DNA of 64,000 nt from JBBIII01 sp037446575 (GTDB lineage Bacteria > Bacteroidota > Ignavibacteria > UBA10030): NCBI GenBank assembly GCA_037446575.1, contig JBBIII010000005.1, forward strand, positions 1 to 64,000. The letters run 5' to 3'. Shown in pieces: positions 35,244 to 44,656 of the stretch. A model generated the notes under the pieces. The model had not been told where the DNA came from. It made no database searches and saw nothing but the letters and a program-made list of their open reading frames with translations. The position numbers were made by a program, and so were the translations under genes. Numbering within the stretch: position 1 is the first letter of the stretch; each line of letters begins with the position of its first letter.

Positions 35244-36491
35244 TTATTTTAGAAATAACGGAGATAAATGCCGCTTAAAAATATTTCCTGTTACAGCTTC
35301 GCTAACTGTTTCCTTATAAGTCTTCAATGCTGAAGTATAACGCGCACCCATTTCTGCGGCGACTTTAAAAGCAACGTGAAGCATCTGCCTCAAATGTATA
35401 TTAAAATCCGGACAATTTTGTTCGTGTTGCAGCGCCGAAACAAATTTTTCTTTAGTCCATCCAGCAACTTCTGAGGGCAAAGGAAGCTTTGCTCTATCTA
35501 TTGCAACAACGGTTGCATATGGCTTGCATAATTCATCAATCCGTGCAAATGCTTGAGCATAGATTTCTTTGGCAATCTCTAAGCCCTCTCCATCAGCCGA
35601 GGCTAATCCAATTATTTCTTCTAACCACGTGGTGCCAGCAGTCTTTAAATGTAAACCGGCGTTATGTTTCTTGATAACCTTATTTATTATCGGATAAAGT
35701 GAAAATTTATCGCTTCCTGAGTGTACGCTAAGTTTAAGATTTTTTGGAAGATTAAAAATATTAACAGCATAAGCTATAACAAGAATATCCTCTTCAAATT
35801 CCTGCGCAAATGAATTCACATCTCCAACATAATCAATGCCTTTTAAGAATTGACCTGAAAACTTTGGAGCTATTGTTTGCACCGGAATCCCTTCTTGCGC
35901 AATTGCCGCGAGAATAAAAAATAATTCTACTGGTGTTTGCGGCGTGTCGGTTTCATCCATAGATACTTCAACAATAAAATTATCTTCTCCTTTATTCCTT
36001 TTAATATGCAGAAAAGTCTTTGCAGCCTCCTTAACCGCATAAAGGTATTTTGTTCCAATTGCCTTGATAGACTCTTTAGTTACAACGATATCCCGATTCA
36101 CACCTGGTATTTGCAAATTTCCAATAAACTTCTCATTGGAACGCTCAAAAGTTTCAAGCTCGCTTGCTTCAGCAGTTTTTCCAATATAGTCTGCAACGTC
36201 AAGCGTAAAGAAATTGCAGTGTGGAATAAATTTATCAACATTACTAATACCGATATGATCAGCATCGACATAATATGAATTTGTCCAACCTGTTTCTTTT
36301 ACAGCCACATCAGCTTCGCGTCTTGTATCTTCTGGATTTGTACCAATAATCGTATGTTCACGGTTAGATTTATTCCAGACTGGCACAACTTTTATGCCTT
36401 GCTTCTCTGCCAGTTGTAAAGCTTTTAATTGCGCAATACCTTGATGACCAAACCTATCTCCAACACCAATCGAATATTTTTCTATTCTCAT
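35244..36491 (-). CDS. uxaE: Tagaturonate epimerase (D-tagaturonate / D-fructuronate)
   Basis: A 415-aa protein of the UxaE family, which epimerises D-tagaturonate to D-fructuronate and so joins galacturonate catabolism to the glucuronate branch. Recognised by the N-terminal SIGVGDRFGHQGIAQLKA and NREHTIIGTNPEDTR blocks, VDADHIG, VEVSMDETDTPQTP, PKFSGQFLKGIDYVGD and LSVHSGSDKFSLYP, which contain probable metal or substrate ligands. Length fits the family. A GGAG ribosome site precedes the ATG. No other uronate gene (uxuA, kdgK) is in the window, so the pathway must be completed elsewhere. It is separated from the next gene by a terminator. Confidence 0.85.
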   Translation of the reverse strand: MRIEKYSIGVGDRFGHQGIAQLKALQLAEKQGIKVVPVWNKSNREHTIIGTNPEDTRREADVAVKETGWTNSYYVDADHIGISNVDKFIPHCNFFTLDVADYIGKTAEASELETFERSNEKFIGNLQIPGVNRDIVVTKESIKAIGTKYLYAVKEAAKTFLHIKRNKGEDNFIVEVSMDETDTPQTPVELFFILAAIAQEGIPVQTIAPKFSGQFLKGIDYVGDVNSFAQEFEEDILVIAYAVNIFNLPKNLKLSVHSGSDKFSLYPIINKVIKKHNAGLHLKTAGTTWLEEIIGLASADGEGLEIAKEIYAQAFARIDELCKPYATVVAIDRAKLPLPSEVAGWTKEKFVSALQHEQNCPDFNIHLRQMLHVAFKVAAEMGARYTSALKTYKETVSEAVTGNIFKRHLSPLFLK

Positions 36492-36749
36492 TTCATCTCC
36501 TAGCTTTATCGTTAACTTTAATAAATAAGATAATCTTCAACACATCTTTTTCTCACTTAAAATTTTAAAATACTCTCCCCTTCTTAAAGTTCTGGCTTTT
36601 CAAAGTTTGTAAAAACGTCTTATCTAAATTAACTAGAACTTACTATTTTATATAAAAGCTTGTATATATTTAAACATTTTTTTTGCCATCGTCAATAGAA
36701 AAAACATTTAAATTTTCTAATGATCTTTTTTATCTATTACAATTTTTAA

Positions 36750-37790
36750 TCATTGCAAAAAAGAAGTTTTAGCAATTTCAAATATTTTATCCGCTTTAAT
36801 TTCTCGCATACATTTAAAGTGTCCTTCTGGACATTTCGCACTGCCGATATGAGAACAAGGACGACATTTTAATTCATTATTTTCTATAACTATGCAATTT
36901 TGCCCAATCGGGAAGAAACCAAACTCCTTAACAGTTGGTCCAAATATTGCGATTATCCCCTTTTTTAGGGCGCATGCTATATGCATCAATCCTGTATCAT
37001 TCGTTACAATAAGGTTACAACAATCTATTGCCGATGCAGTTTGCAATAAATTCAGCTTTCCGCTTAGATTAATTGCGCTGAGACTATCGGTATTATTTAT
37101 TTCATCTGTTATAAATTTACACGTAGTAAAATCAGCTTCACTGCCGAATAAGAATATTTTTAAGCCTGTCTTTACTAAAATCTTACCTAATTCTAAATAG
37201 TATTCTTTGGGCCAACATTTAGTGTAATGTTTTGCTGAGGGGCAAAAACCAATGACCTTATCACTTTTTTTTATACCGAGATTATTTAATAGAGAATTAG
37301 TTTCCAATCGAATAGTTTCTGGAATATTTAATTCTAGGCCTTTATTATCATCATATATTCCAAAATCTTTAACGGTTTCGATATATCGATACGGTATTGG
37401 AATTATTCTTTTGTAATAATTTTTTTTGGACTTTATTAAAAGAGTTCTAGCAAAAATACGTTTATTTATTTTTACTTGTTTTGCGTTATTACCTAAGCGT
37501 AAATATTTGCTTCGTAAGTTGTTATGAATATCTATTATCAATTCATAATTTTCTTTTCGTAGTTCTTTCTTTAATTCTCTTAAACCACATATTCCTTTGC
37601 TTTTTTCAAATTCATAAAGTGTGTTCAGATTTGTATTAAATTTTAGAAGATCAGCATATTCTTTGTGAATAATAAAATCAATTTTGGCATAAGGAAATTT
37701 AGCCCGCAAAACTCGCAGTAATGGAGTTGTCAGCACAATGTCTCCAATGGAACTAAGTCGAATGATTAGTATTTTAGATGGAGTTACCAT
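36750..37790 (-). CDS. Glycosyltransferase family 9 (heptosyltransferase-like)
   Basis: A 346-aa GT9 enzyme for lipopolysaccharide or other surface glycan. Marks: ILIIRLSSIGDIVLTTPLLRVLRAKFP at the N-terminus, GFCPSAKHYTKCWPKEYYLELG, and the donor-site block LIVTNDTGLMHIACALKKGIIAIFGPT. The longest frame starts 46 residues earlier, but those residues (MEKYFISKMRKKLPRF...) have no family counterpart and would leave only 18 bases to the divergent HisA-like gene; starting at the ATG of MVTPSKILII gives normal length and a 156-base promoter space. Transfers an ADP-heptose or related sugar. Confidence 0.87.
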   Translation of the reverse strand: MVTPSKILIIRLSSIGDIVLTTPLLRVLRAKFPYAKIDFIIHKEYADLLKFNTNLNTLYEFEKSKGICGLRELKKELRKENYELIIDIHNNLRSKYLRLGNNAKQVKINKRIFARTLLIKSKKNYYKRIIPIPYRYIETVKDFGIYDDNKGLELNIPETIRLETNSLLNNLGIKKSDKVIGFCPSAKHYTKCWPKEYYLELGKILVKTGLKIFLFGSEADFTTCKFITDEINNTDSLSAINLSGKLNLLQTASAIDCCNLIVTNDTGLMHIACALKKGIIAIFGPTVKEFGFFPIGQNCIVIENNELKCRPCSHIGSAKCPEGHFKCMREIKADKIFEIAKTSFLQ

Positions 37791-37946
37791 TTTTTTAAAA
37801 AATACTTTGTTTTTTATGAAGTCGCAATTTTTTTTATGGGCTATTTTGCATCTATATTTTATACATGAATTCGTATTGTTGAATCTCGGCAATTTTTTCC
37901 GCATTTTACTGATGAAATATTTTTCCAAACAAGTTTTGAAAAACGA

Positions 37947-38711
37947 ATGATTTTAGTATACCCGGCTATAGAAATAAGTAATGAATGCTGTGTACAAATA
38001 GTACATGGACTACCTGGAGCAGAACATATATATTCAGTTGATCCGGTGCAGCTTGCGATTATGTGGAGAGGCGAAAATGCTAAAACATTGCATGTAGTTG
38101 ATTTAGATGGTGTTGCAGAGGGATATGTAGTAAATGAATATGTAATTAGAAAGCTTGTTAAAGCCGTAGATATTCCAATTCAAGTGGGCGGCGGACTTAG
38201 GACTTATGAGGCAATAAAAAGAGTTCTCGATCTTGGAGCATACAGAGTTGCTATAGGAACTGCCGCTGTTGAACAGCCTGGATTGGTTGAACAATTAGTA
38301 AAAGAATTTGGAACTCGGAAAATTGCAGTAGGTATAATTTCTGAAAATGGAAAAGTAACGATTAAAGGGGGAGCAAAACCGACCGAAATTTCCCCTGTGG
38401 AGCTTGCAGTTCAGATGGCAAAGCTTGGCGTGTCAAGAATTTTATATGGCGAGCGTGTAGATGGAGAAATTGGCATCAAGGCATCATATGATATATTAAA
38501 AGAAATTGCGATAGCAAGCGGCATTCGCGTAACAGCGCGCGGCGGCGTTTCTACATATAAAGATTTAGTAAAATTACAGGAATTAGAAAAATATGGAGTC
38601 GATTCGGTAGTAGTTGGTAAACCTCTTTATGAAAATCGGTTCCCCTGCCAAGCATTATGGCGACTTAATGAATTAGCTCTTGATGATCTTGGTCCAACAC
38701 GGAGAATATAG
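37947..38711 (+). CDS. HisA-like TIM-barrel protein lacking classical catalytic residues
   Basis: A 254-aa protein of the HisA/HisF fold. The phosphate-binding loops are intact (VGGGLRTYEAI at 80-90; ARGGVSTYKDL near 197-207; DSVVVGKPLYEN). The residues that do chemistry in HisA differ: the first-strand aspartate is E9 (PAIEIS), the fifth-strand aspartate is I131 (GIISENGKV) and the threonine is Y167 or G168 (LYGERVDG). No histidine-biosynthesis gene lies nearby. The protein is therefore probably not phosphoribosylformimino-AICAR-P isomerase. It is followed without a gap by a PfkB-like gene. Confidence 0.75.
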   Translation: MILVYPAIEISNECCVQIVHGLPGAEHIYSVDPVQLAIMWRGENAKTLHVVDLDGVAEGYVVNEYVIRKLVKAVDIPIQVGGGLRTYEAIKRVLDLGAYRVAIGTAAVEQPGLVEQLVKEFGTRKIAVGIISENGKVTIKGGAKPTEISPVELAVQMAKLGVSRILYGERVDGEIGIKASYDILKEIAIASGIRVTARGGVSTYKDLVKLQELEKYGVDSVVVGKPLYENRFPCQALWRLNELALDDLGPTRRI

Positions 38712-39689
38712 ATGGTTATTACTGTCATTGGTCATATATGTAAGGACATAGTGCATAAACCGAAAGAAGAAGATACCACGCAGGAATCGTTCGGTGGAAT
38801 AATATATACAATCCTTACACTTGCTAATTTGATGACAGAAAAGGACAAAATTCAACCGGTTTTCGGCATTGGGCAAAGCGATTATGAACAATTGATAGAG
38901 CAACTTTCTCTTTATAAAAATATCGACACAAGCGGAATATTTCGATTTAAGGGGACAACAAATGAAGTTCATTTATTTTATCACAAAGATAACCAGACAC
39001 GTATTGAATGTTCATCGAATATTTCGCCGCCAATTCCGTTTAATAAGATTAGATCATATATAGACAGCGATGGAATTATCATCAATATGGTTTCTGGCTT
39101 TGATATAACGCTTGAGACTTTGGACTACATAAGGATGGAAATTCGAGAACAAAAGACTCCAATTCATTTTGATTTTCATTCTTTAACGCTTGGCATCGAT
39201 CAAGAAAATAAAAGATTTCGAAGACCTCTAACTGATTGGCGTAGGTGGTGCTTCATGTTAAAATCTATTCAGATGAGTGAAGAGGAAGCGTTAGGATTAT
39301 CGGCGGAACGATACGATGAGAAAACACTAATTAACCATTTAATGCCGTTAATGGTAGAAACGCTATTGATTACGCGTGGGAAGAAAGGCGTTTCTGTTAT
39401 TGTGCAGGACATTCATAAAAAGTTAACAAGAAAAAATATCGCTGGTGAGTCTTTCGGAAAAGCAATCGATCCGACGGGCTGTGGCGATGTTTTCGGCGCC
39501 GCTTTTCATTATCTCTATTTGAAAACAAAAGACAGCTTTTTTGCCGCTGAAAGCGCAAATAAAATTGCAGCATTAAATGCTACATTTAGAAGCGCAAAGG
39601 AGCTTGTTGGATTGCGTTCAGCAATAGAACAAAATGAAATTCTGCTTGCCAAACCTTCTTCAAATGGAAAATCTGTTAATAGTAATTGA
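38712..39689 (+). CDS. PfkB/ribokinase-family carbohydrate kinase-like protein
   Basis: A 325-aa protein with ribokinase-family marks: an N-terminal GGIIYTILTLANL region, and near residue 255 the anion-hole/catalytic motif DPTGCGDVFGAAFHYLY, in which the catalytic aspartate is kept and the usual GAGD reads GCGD. LLITRGKKGVSVI precedes it as in the family. It starts at the base after the HisA-like stop and leads to dapD by 17 bases, so the two are coupled. The substrate is unknown; it may act on a phosphosugar-like compound related to the HisA-like ligand (inference). Confidence 0.72.
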   Translation: MVITVIGHICKDIVHKPKEEDTTQESFGGIIYTILTLANLMTEKDKIQPVFGIGQSDYEQLIEQLSLYKNIDTSGIFRFKGTTNEVHLFYHKDNQTRIECSSNISPPIPFNKIRSYIDSDGIIINMVSGFDITLETLDYIRMEIREQKTPIHFDFHSLTLGIDQENKRFRRPLTDWRRWCFMLKSIQMSEEEALGLSAERYDEKTLINHLMPLMVETLLITRGKKGVSVIVQDIHKKLTRKNIAGESFGKAIDPTGCGDVFGAAFHYLYLKTKDSFFAAESANKIAALNATFRSAKELVGLRSAIEQNEILLAKPSSNGKSVNSN

Positions 39690-39706
39690 TGCTTGGGATA
39701 TAAGAA

Positions 39707-40555
39707 ATGATTTTAAAAGAAAGAATTGAATTATTTTATAATCAAGATGTAGAAAAGATAGATAAACGAGAGGCGCTAAAGGCAATTAACGAATTAAAAT
39801 TTTTTTTAAACATTGGCGATATCCGATTTGCAGTCCCATCTTCAGTGCCAGGGAACCAAAGCGGTTGGTTAATTAATGAGTGGGTAAAGAAGGGAATTTT
39901 ACTTGGTTATCGAATAGGCGAATTAACCGAAATCTCAATAAATGAACAATTCAAATTTTTCGATAAAAATACTTTTCAATTAAAAAAAATTACAAAGGAG
40001 AATCAAATCCGTTTTGCGCCAGGAGGTTCTTCGATAAGAGATGGCGTGTATATTGCACAAGATGTTGTAATAATGCCTCCATCATATATTAATGTTGGAG
40101 CATACATCGACAGCGAAACGATGATTGATTCGCATGTTCTTGTAGGTTCTTGCGCACAGATAGGTAAAAGAGTTCATCTTAGCGCGTCAGTTCAAATTGG
40201 GGGAATGTTAGAGCCGATAGAGGGCTTACCGGTAATTATTGAAGACGAAGTATTTATCGGAGGTAATTCGGGAATTTTTGAAGGCATTATAATTAAAAAA
40301 AGAGCTGTTATCGCCGCTGGAGTAATATTGACTGGTTCGACACCGGTTTATGATCTTGTAAATGAAAAAATTTATCGAAAAACAAACGATTTGCCGCTGA
40401 TTATACCTGAGGGGGCTGTTGTAGTAGCAGGGACACGCGCTTTAAATTCTTCATTTGCCCGACAAAATAATTTATCATTGTATACACCTATAATTATAAA
40501 ATATCGCGACAACGAAACTGATACTGCAACTGCATTGGAAGTGAGTATAGAGTGA
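39707..40555 (+). CDS. dapD: 2,3,4,5-tetrahydropyridine-2,6-dicarboxylate N-succinyltransferase
   Basis: A 282-aa left-handed beta-helix acyltransferase of the lysine/diaminopimelate pathway, using succinyl-CoA. Hexapeptide repeats run from about 110 to 230 (YIAQDVVIMPPSYINVGAYID, MIDSHVLVGSCAQIGKRVHLSASVQIGG, VFIGGNSGIFEGIIIKKRAVIAAGVILTGS). The N-terminal helical domain is present, so length and layout match DapD and not DapH. It overlaps the RmlD-like gene by 4 bases (GTGA). No other dap gene is in the window. Confidence 0.92.
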   Translation: MILKERIELFYNQDVEKIDKREALKAINELKFFLNIGDIRFAVPSSVPGNQSGWLINEWVKKGILLGYRIGELTEISINEQFKFFDKNTFQLKKITKENQIRFAPGGSSIRDGVYIAQDVVIMPPSYINVGAYIDSETMIDSHVLVGSCAQIGKRVHLSASVQIGGMLEPIEGLPVIIEDEVFIGGNSGIFEGIIIKKRAVIAAGVILTGSTPVYDLVNEKIYRKTNDLPLIIPEGAVVVAGTRALNSSFARQNNLSLYTPIIIKYRDNETDTATALEVSIE

Positions 40556-41463
40556 AAAGAATTTTAATATGCGGAGCTAACGGTTTGCTTGGTCAGCGTT
40601 TATCGATGATGTTAAGCGTTCAAACAAACTATGAAGTGCTCAATACTTCTGTTGAACGTTCATTTGTTTATGATAAATTATTGTTCGACTATAATCAATT
40701 GGATATAACAAACCGTAGCGACGTTAAAAGTTTAATATCGAGTTTCCAACCGGACGTAATACTAAATGCCGCTGCTGCGACTAATGTTGACCAATGCGAA
40801 ACAAATCGCGAAGAAGCCTGGAAGCTTAATGTAACCGCTGTAGAAAATCTTGCCAAAGCCGCACGCAATGTTGGAGCAAGGTTTATTCACGTTTCTACCG
40901 ATTATATATTCGATGGAAAAAATGGCCCGTATGACGAGGAGACTTTACCTAACCCAATCGGATATTATGGAAAGACAAAATTAGCAAGTGAGAATGTCGT
41001 TCGCTCATCTGGAGCAAAATATGCTATACTTCGTACAAATGTACTTTACGGTTATGGTATTGGCATTAAAACAAATTTTGCGTTATGGGTTGTGAACAAT
41101 CTTAAAGTCGGAAAGCAAATTAACGTTGTCGATGATCAATACGGAAATCCGACTTATGTAAGCGATTTAGCGTTAGCTATGATTAAAACTTTTGAACTCG
41201 ATCGCGAAGGAATTTTTCATATCGGTGGTAGTGAGCAACTAAGCAGATATGATTTCGCATTGATAGCGGCAAAAATATTTGAATTCGATGCGTCATTAAT
41301 AAAACGAATAAAAACACATGAGCTAAAACAAACAGCGCCTCGTCCGATGCAATCTGGTTTAATTACGCTAAAAGCAGAAACACAACTAGGTATGCGTTTT
41401 TTAAGCTCTACAGAAGGTTTGACACTTTTAAAACACGAGCTTCAGCAAATTGGTAAAAATTGA
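40552..41463 (+). CDS. rmlD: dTDP-4-dehydrorhamnose reductase family (RmlD-like)
   Basis: A 303-aa extended short-chain dehydrogenase. N-terminal NAD(P) loop CGANGLLGQRL (residues 6-16), PDVILNAAAATNVDQCE, STDYIFDGKNGPYDE and the catalytic YGKTK (Y-xxx-K) near 141-145. It would reduce the C4 keto group of dTDP-4-dehydro-L-rhamnose. It starts at GTG inside the dapD stop, so it is coupled to dapD. The rmlA-like gene is 37 kb away, and rmlB/rmlC are absent here; another nucleotide-sugar reductase is possible. Confidence 0.83.
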   Translation: MKRILICGANGLLGQRLSMMLSVQTNYEVLNTSVERSFVYDKLLFDYNQLDITNRSDVKSLISSFQPDVILNAAAATNVDQCETNREEAWKLNVTAVENLAKAARNVGARFIHVSTDYIFDGKNGPYDEETLPNPIGYYGKTKLASENVVRSSGAKYAILRTNVLYGYGIGIKTNFALWVVNNLKVGKQINVVDDQYGNPTYVSDLALAMIKTFELDREGIFHIGGSEQLSRYDFALIAAKIFEFDASLIKRIKTHELKQTAPRPMQSGLITLKAETQLGMRFLSSTEGLTLLKHELQQIGKN

Positions 41464-41481
41464 TTTAGAAAGGCGATTATT

Positions 41482-42747
41482 ATGATGGATATTAAATTTA
41501 TTAGAGAGAATAGAGAATTAGTAAAGACTGGAGCTACGGCGAAGGGAATTGAGATAAATCTTGATGAAATAATATCACTCGACGACAAACGTAAGTCGCT
41601 GATTCAAGAAGGCGACGCTTTAAAAACAAAACGCAATCAAGTTTCAGCAGAAGTGGGAAAATTAAAGAAAGAAAAAAAAGATGCGAACGCGGTAATTGCT
41701 GAAATGGAATCTGTAAAAACACGTATCCAAGAAATAGATAATGAATTGCGCGGGATCGAAGCAAGTCTTAACTCACTGCTTCTAACGGTACCAAATATTC
41801 CCCATCCTTCCGTACCGATCGGCAAAACTCCAGCAGATAATAAAGAGATATTCCGCTGGGGCGAACTCCCAAAAAATGATTATATGCCAAAGCCGCACTG
41901 GGAATTAACAGAAAAATTTGAAATAGTAGATTTCCAACGCGGTTCAAAAGTAGTTGGCGCCGGATTTCCTTTTTACGTTGGGAAAGGAGCTTCTTTAGAG
42001 CGCGCATTAATAAACTTTTTCATCGATCAAGCTGTCGCCAGAGGTTATAAAGAAATAATGCCTCCAATTGTTGTGAACGAAGAAAGTGCACGCGGCACCG
42101 GACAAATTCCAGATAAGGAAGATTTAATGTATATAGTGGAACGCGACCAGCTTTTTATGATACCTACAGCAGAAGTATGTGTTACAAATTTTCATCGCGA
42201 TGAAATAATCTCTGAAGATAAATTGCCAATATGCTATGTTGCATACACTCCTTGCTTCCGACGCGAGGCAGGCTCTTATGGAAAAGATGTGCGCGGTTTA
42301 AACCGATTACATCAATTTGACAAAGTTGAATTAGTTAAGTTTGTTCATCCGTCAAAATCTTACGATGAACTTGAGTTGTTGCGCCAAGACGCTGAAAACT
42401 TGCTCCAACTTTTAGGACTCCCCTACCGTACGTTGTTGATGTGTACAGGCGATATGGGATTTACACAGGCAAAGAAATATGATTTGGAAGTCTGGGCGCA
42501 GGGACAGCAAAAATGGTTAGAAGTTTCATCTTGCAGTAATATTGAATCATTCCAGGCGCGACGGATGAATATAAAATTCCGTAATGGGAACAGCGGCAAA
42601 TTAGAAATTGTTCATACTTTGAACGGATCAGGTCTTGCACTTCCGCGTGTAGTAGCCGCGCTTATAGAGCATTACCAAACACCCGAAGGGAAAATAATTA
42701 TTCCTAAAGCCCTGCATCCTTATACAAAGTTTGAAGTAATAGGATGA
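41482..42747 (+). CDS. serS: Seryl-tRNA synthetase
   Basis: A 421-aa class II enzyme. An N-terminal coiled-coil arm (about 25-105) binds the long variable arm of tRNA-Ser; the catalytic core has PPIVVNEESARGTGQIPDKED, the motif 2 region CFRREAGSYGKDVRGLNRLHQFDKVE and the motif 3 region NGSGLALPRVVAALIEHYQ. AAAGG precedes the two consecutive ATG codons; the first is used. Last gene before the ABC pair, with a 143-base gap. Confidence 0.97.
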   Translation: MMDIKFIRENRELVKTGATAKGIEINLDEIISLDDKRKSLIQEGDALKTKRNQVSAEVGKLKKEKKDANAVIAEMESVKTRIQEIDNELRGIEASLNSLLLTVPNIPHPSVPIGKTPADNKEIFRWGELPKNDYMPKPHWELTEKFEIVDFQRGSKVVGAGFPFYVGKGASLERALINFFIDQAVARGYKEIMPPIVVNEESARGTGQIPDKEDLMYIVERDQLFMIPTAEVCVTNFHRDEIISEDKLPICYVAYTPCFRREAGSYGKDVRGLNRLHQFDKVELVKFVHPSKSYDELELLRQDAENLLQLLGLPYRTLLMCTGDMGFTQAKKYDLEVWAQGQQKWLEVSSCSNIESFQARRMNIKFRNGNSGKLEIVHTLNGSGLALPRVVAALIEHYQTPEGKIIIPKALHPYTKFEVIG

Positions 42748-42890
42748 TTGGTATTGCAAATTTTCAATTTTAAATTGTATTCGGTTTTCCACTTACAAAT
42801 GCATCTAAAACAAAATGATTATTAGCATAGCAACATCCGCAATTTTTAAATCTTCTCAAATGGAAAATTTGCCAACCACATTTTTTTAAT

Positions 42891-44651
42891 ATGCGTTCTC
42901 TCCTTCGTCTTAAACCATATTTACTACGATATAAAAAGACTCTTTGTTGGGGATTGCTAACAATAATCGGAAGCAACATTTTTACCGTTATTCAACCGAT
43001 GTTTTTAGGGAAAGCTGTTGATGAACTGATACGCGGATTCGAAAAGCATACTATTAGTACAAGTGATTTATTATTATGGGCAGGATTGATTGTTGGCTTT
43101 GCATTGATAGCCGGGTTCTTCACATTTTTAACACGTCAAACAATCATTGTTACATCGCGTCATATCGAATACGATTTGCGCAATGATTTTCTCTCGCATC
43201 TGCAAAAATTATCATATTCTTTTTTTCAAAATAAATCAACCGGTGATTTAATGGCGCATGCCACTAATGATATTGGCGCTGTGCGTAATGTATTGGGACC
43301 CGGTATTATGTACCCTTCCGATACAATTTTAACGCTAACATTTGTTTTGACAATGATGTTTATGAGCGATTGGCAATTAACATTGCTCGCTTTAATTCCT
43401 ATGCCATTTGTTTCTTTTTCGGTTTATAAACTAAGCAAACAGGTCAATAAAGTATTTACTGCACGGCAAGAACAATTTTCACGTTTAACAACGCATGCAC
43501 AGGAAACACTTTCAGGTATTCGAGTTGTAAAAGCTTATGTTCGAGAAGCATTTGAAGAAATGAAATTTCGCAATTTAAGTTTGGAATATTTGAAGAAAAA
43601 TTTAATTCTCGCAAAAGTACAATCGATTATGTGGCCATTGATGTTTGTTTTAATCGGATTTTCGCTCATTATTACAATTTATTTCGGCGGAATTCGGGTA
43701 ATAGAAGATAAAATGACAATTGGCACACTGACAGCTTTTACCGTATATCTTGGCATGTTGATTTGGCCTATGATCGCATTCGGATGGGTAGCTAATTTAT
43801 TGCAACAAGGCGCCGCCTCGATGAAAAGAATAATTACAATAATGGATACCGAACCAGAGATACAAGATACAAAACAAACAAATTATTCTATTAAGGAAAT
43901 TCAAGGAAGCATCGAATTTAAGAATGTTACTTTTACTCACAAAAATGCTTGTCAACCTATCTTGAAGAAAATAAATTTAAAAATCGAAACTGGTATGACC
44001 GTAGCAATTGTAGGATACACTGGCACAGGAAAATCTACGCTTATTAGTTTAATCCCTCGTTTGTATGATGTTTCAGAAGGAGAGATTTTAATAGATGGGA
44101 TTAATATAAAAAATATTCCGCTTGAGATTTTGCGAACGAATATCGGTTTTGTTCCTCAAGAGACATTTTTGTTTTCTGAAACAATAGCCGAAAATATTAG
44201 CTATGGAGTCGATAACAGCAGTTTAGATGATCTTACTGGCGCCTCGGAAATTTCTCAGCTTGCTAAAGATATTCATGAATTTCCAAAACAATTTGATACA
44301 ATAGTCGGAGAGCGGGGGATAACTCTATCGGGCGGACAAAAACAGCGAACGAGCATCGCACGCGCAATTATGCGTAATCCAATAATATTGTTATTAGATG
44401 ATGCTCTATCAGCAGTTGATACTTACACAGAAGAAAAGATACTTCATCGTCTCCGAGAATTTATGAAAGGACGAACTAGTGTCATTATTAGCCATAGAAT
44501 ATCAACAGTTAAAGACGCCGATTTAATAATAGCGCTTCAGAATGGTGAAATAGCTGAACGAGGAAATCACGAACAATTGATTTCGCTAAATGGCATATAT
44601 GCGGATCTATATAAGAAACAGTTATTAGAGCAAGAATTGGAAAATATGTAA
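42891..44651 (+). CDS. ABC exporter half-transporter with degenerate ATP site
   Basis: A 586-aa ABC_membrane plus ATPase protein (MsbA/LmrA-like). Six transmembrane helices occupy about 1-320; Walker A is GYTGTGKST (near 375), the signature LSGGQ is intact (near 479), and Walker B reads ILLLDDALSAVD: the catalytic glutamate is replaced by aspartate. Together with the next gene, which has the glutamate but an altered signature, this is the pattern of heterodimeric exporters such as TM287/TM288. The substrate is unknown (lipid, peptide or drug). Confidence 0.92.
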   Translation: MRSLLRLKPYLLRYKKTLCWGLLTIIGSNIFTVIQPMFLGKAVDELIRGFEKHTISTSDLLLWAGLIVGFALIAGFFTFLTRQTIIVTSRHIEYDLRNDFLSHLQKLSYSFFQNKSTGDLMAHATNDIGAVRNVLGPGIMYPSDTILTLTFVLTMMFMSDWQLTLLALIPMPFVSFSVYKLSKQVNKVFTARQEQFSRLTTHAQETLSGIRVVKAYVREAFEEMKFRNLSLEYLKKNLILAKVQSIMWPLMFVLIGFSLIITIYFGGIRVIEDKMTIGTLTAFTVYLGMLIWPMIAFGWVANLLQQGAASMKRIITIMDTEPEIQDTKQTNYSIKEIQGSIEFKNVTFTHKNACQPILKKINLKIETGMTVAIVGYTGTGKSTLISLIPRLYDVSEGEILIDGINIKNIPLEILRTNIGFVPQETFLFSETIAENISYGVDNSSLDDLTGASEISQLAKDIHEFPKQFDTIVGERGITLSGGQKQRTSIARAIMRNPIILLLDDALSAVDTYTEEKILHRLREFMKGRTSVIISHRISTVKDADLIIALQNGEIAERGNHEQLISLNGIYADLYKKQLLEQELENM

Positions 44652-44656
44652 CAGAT

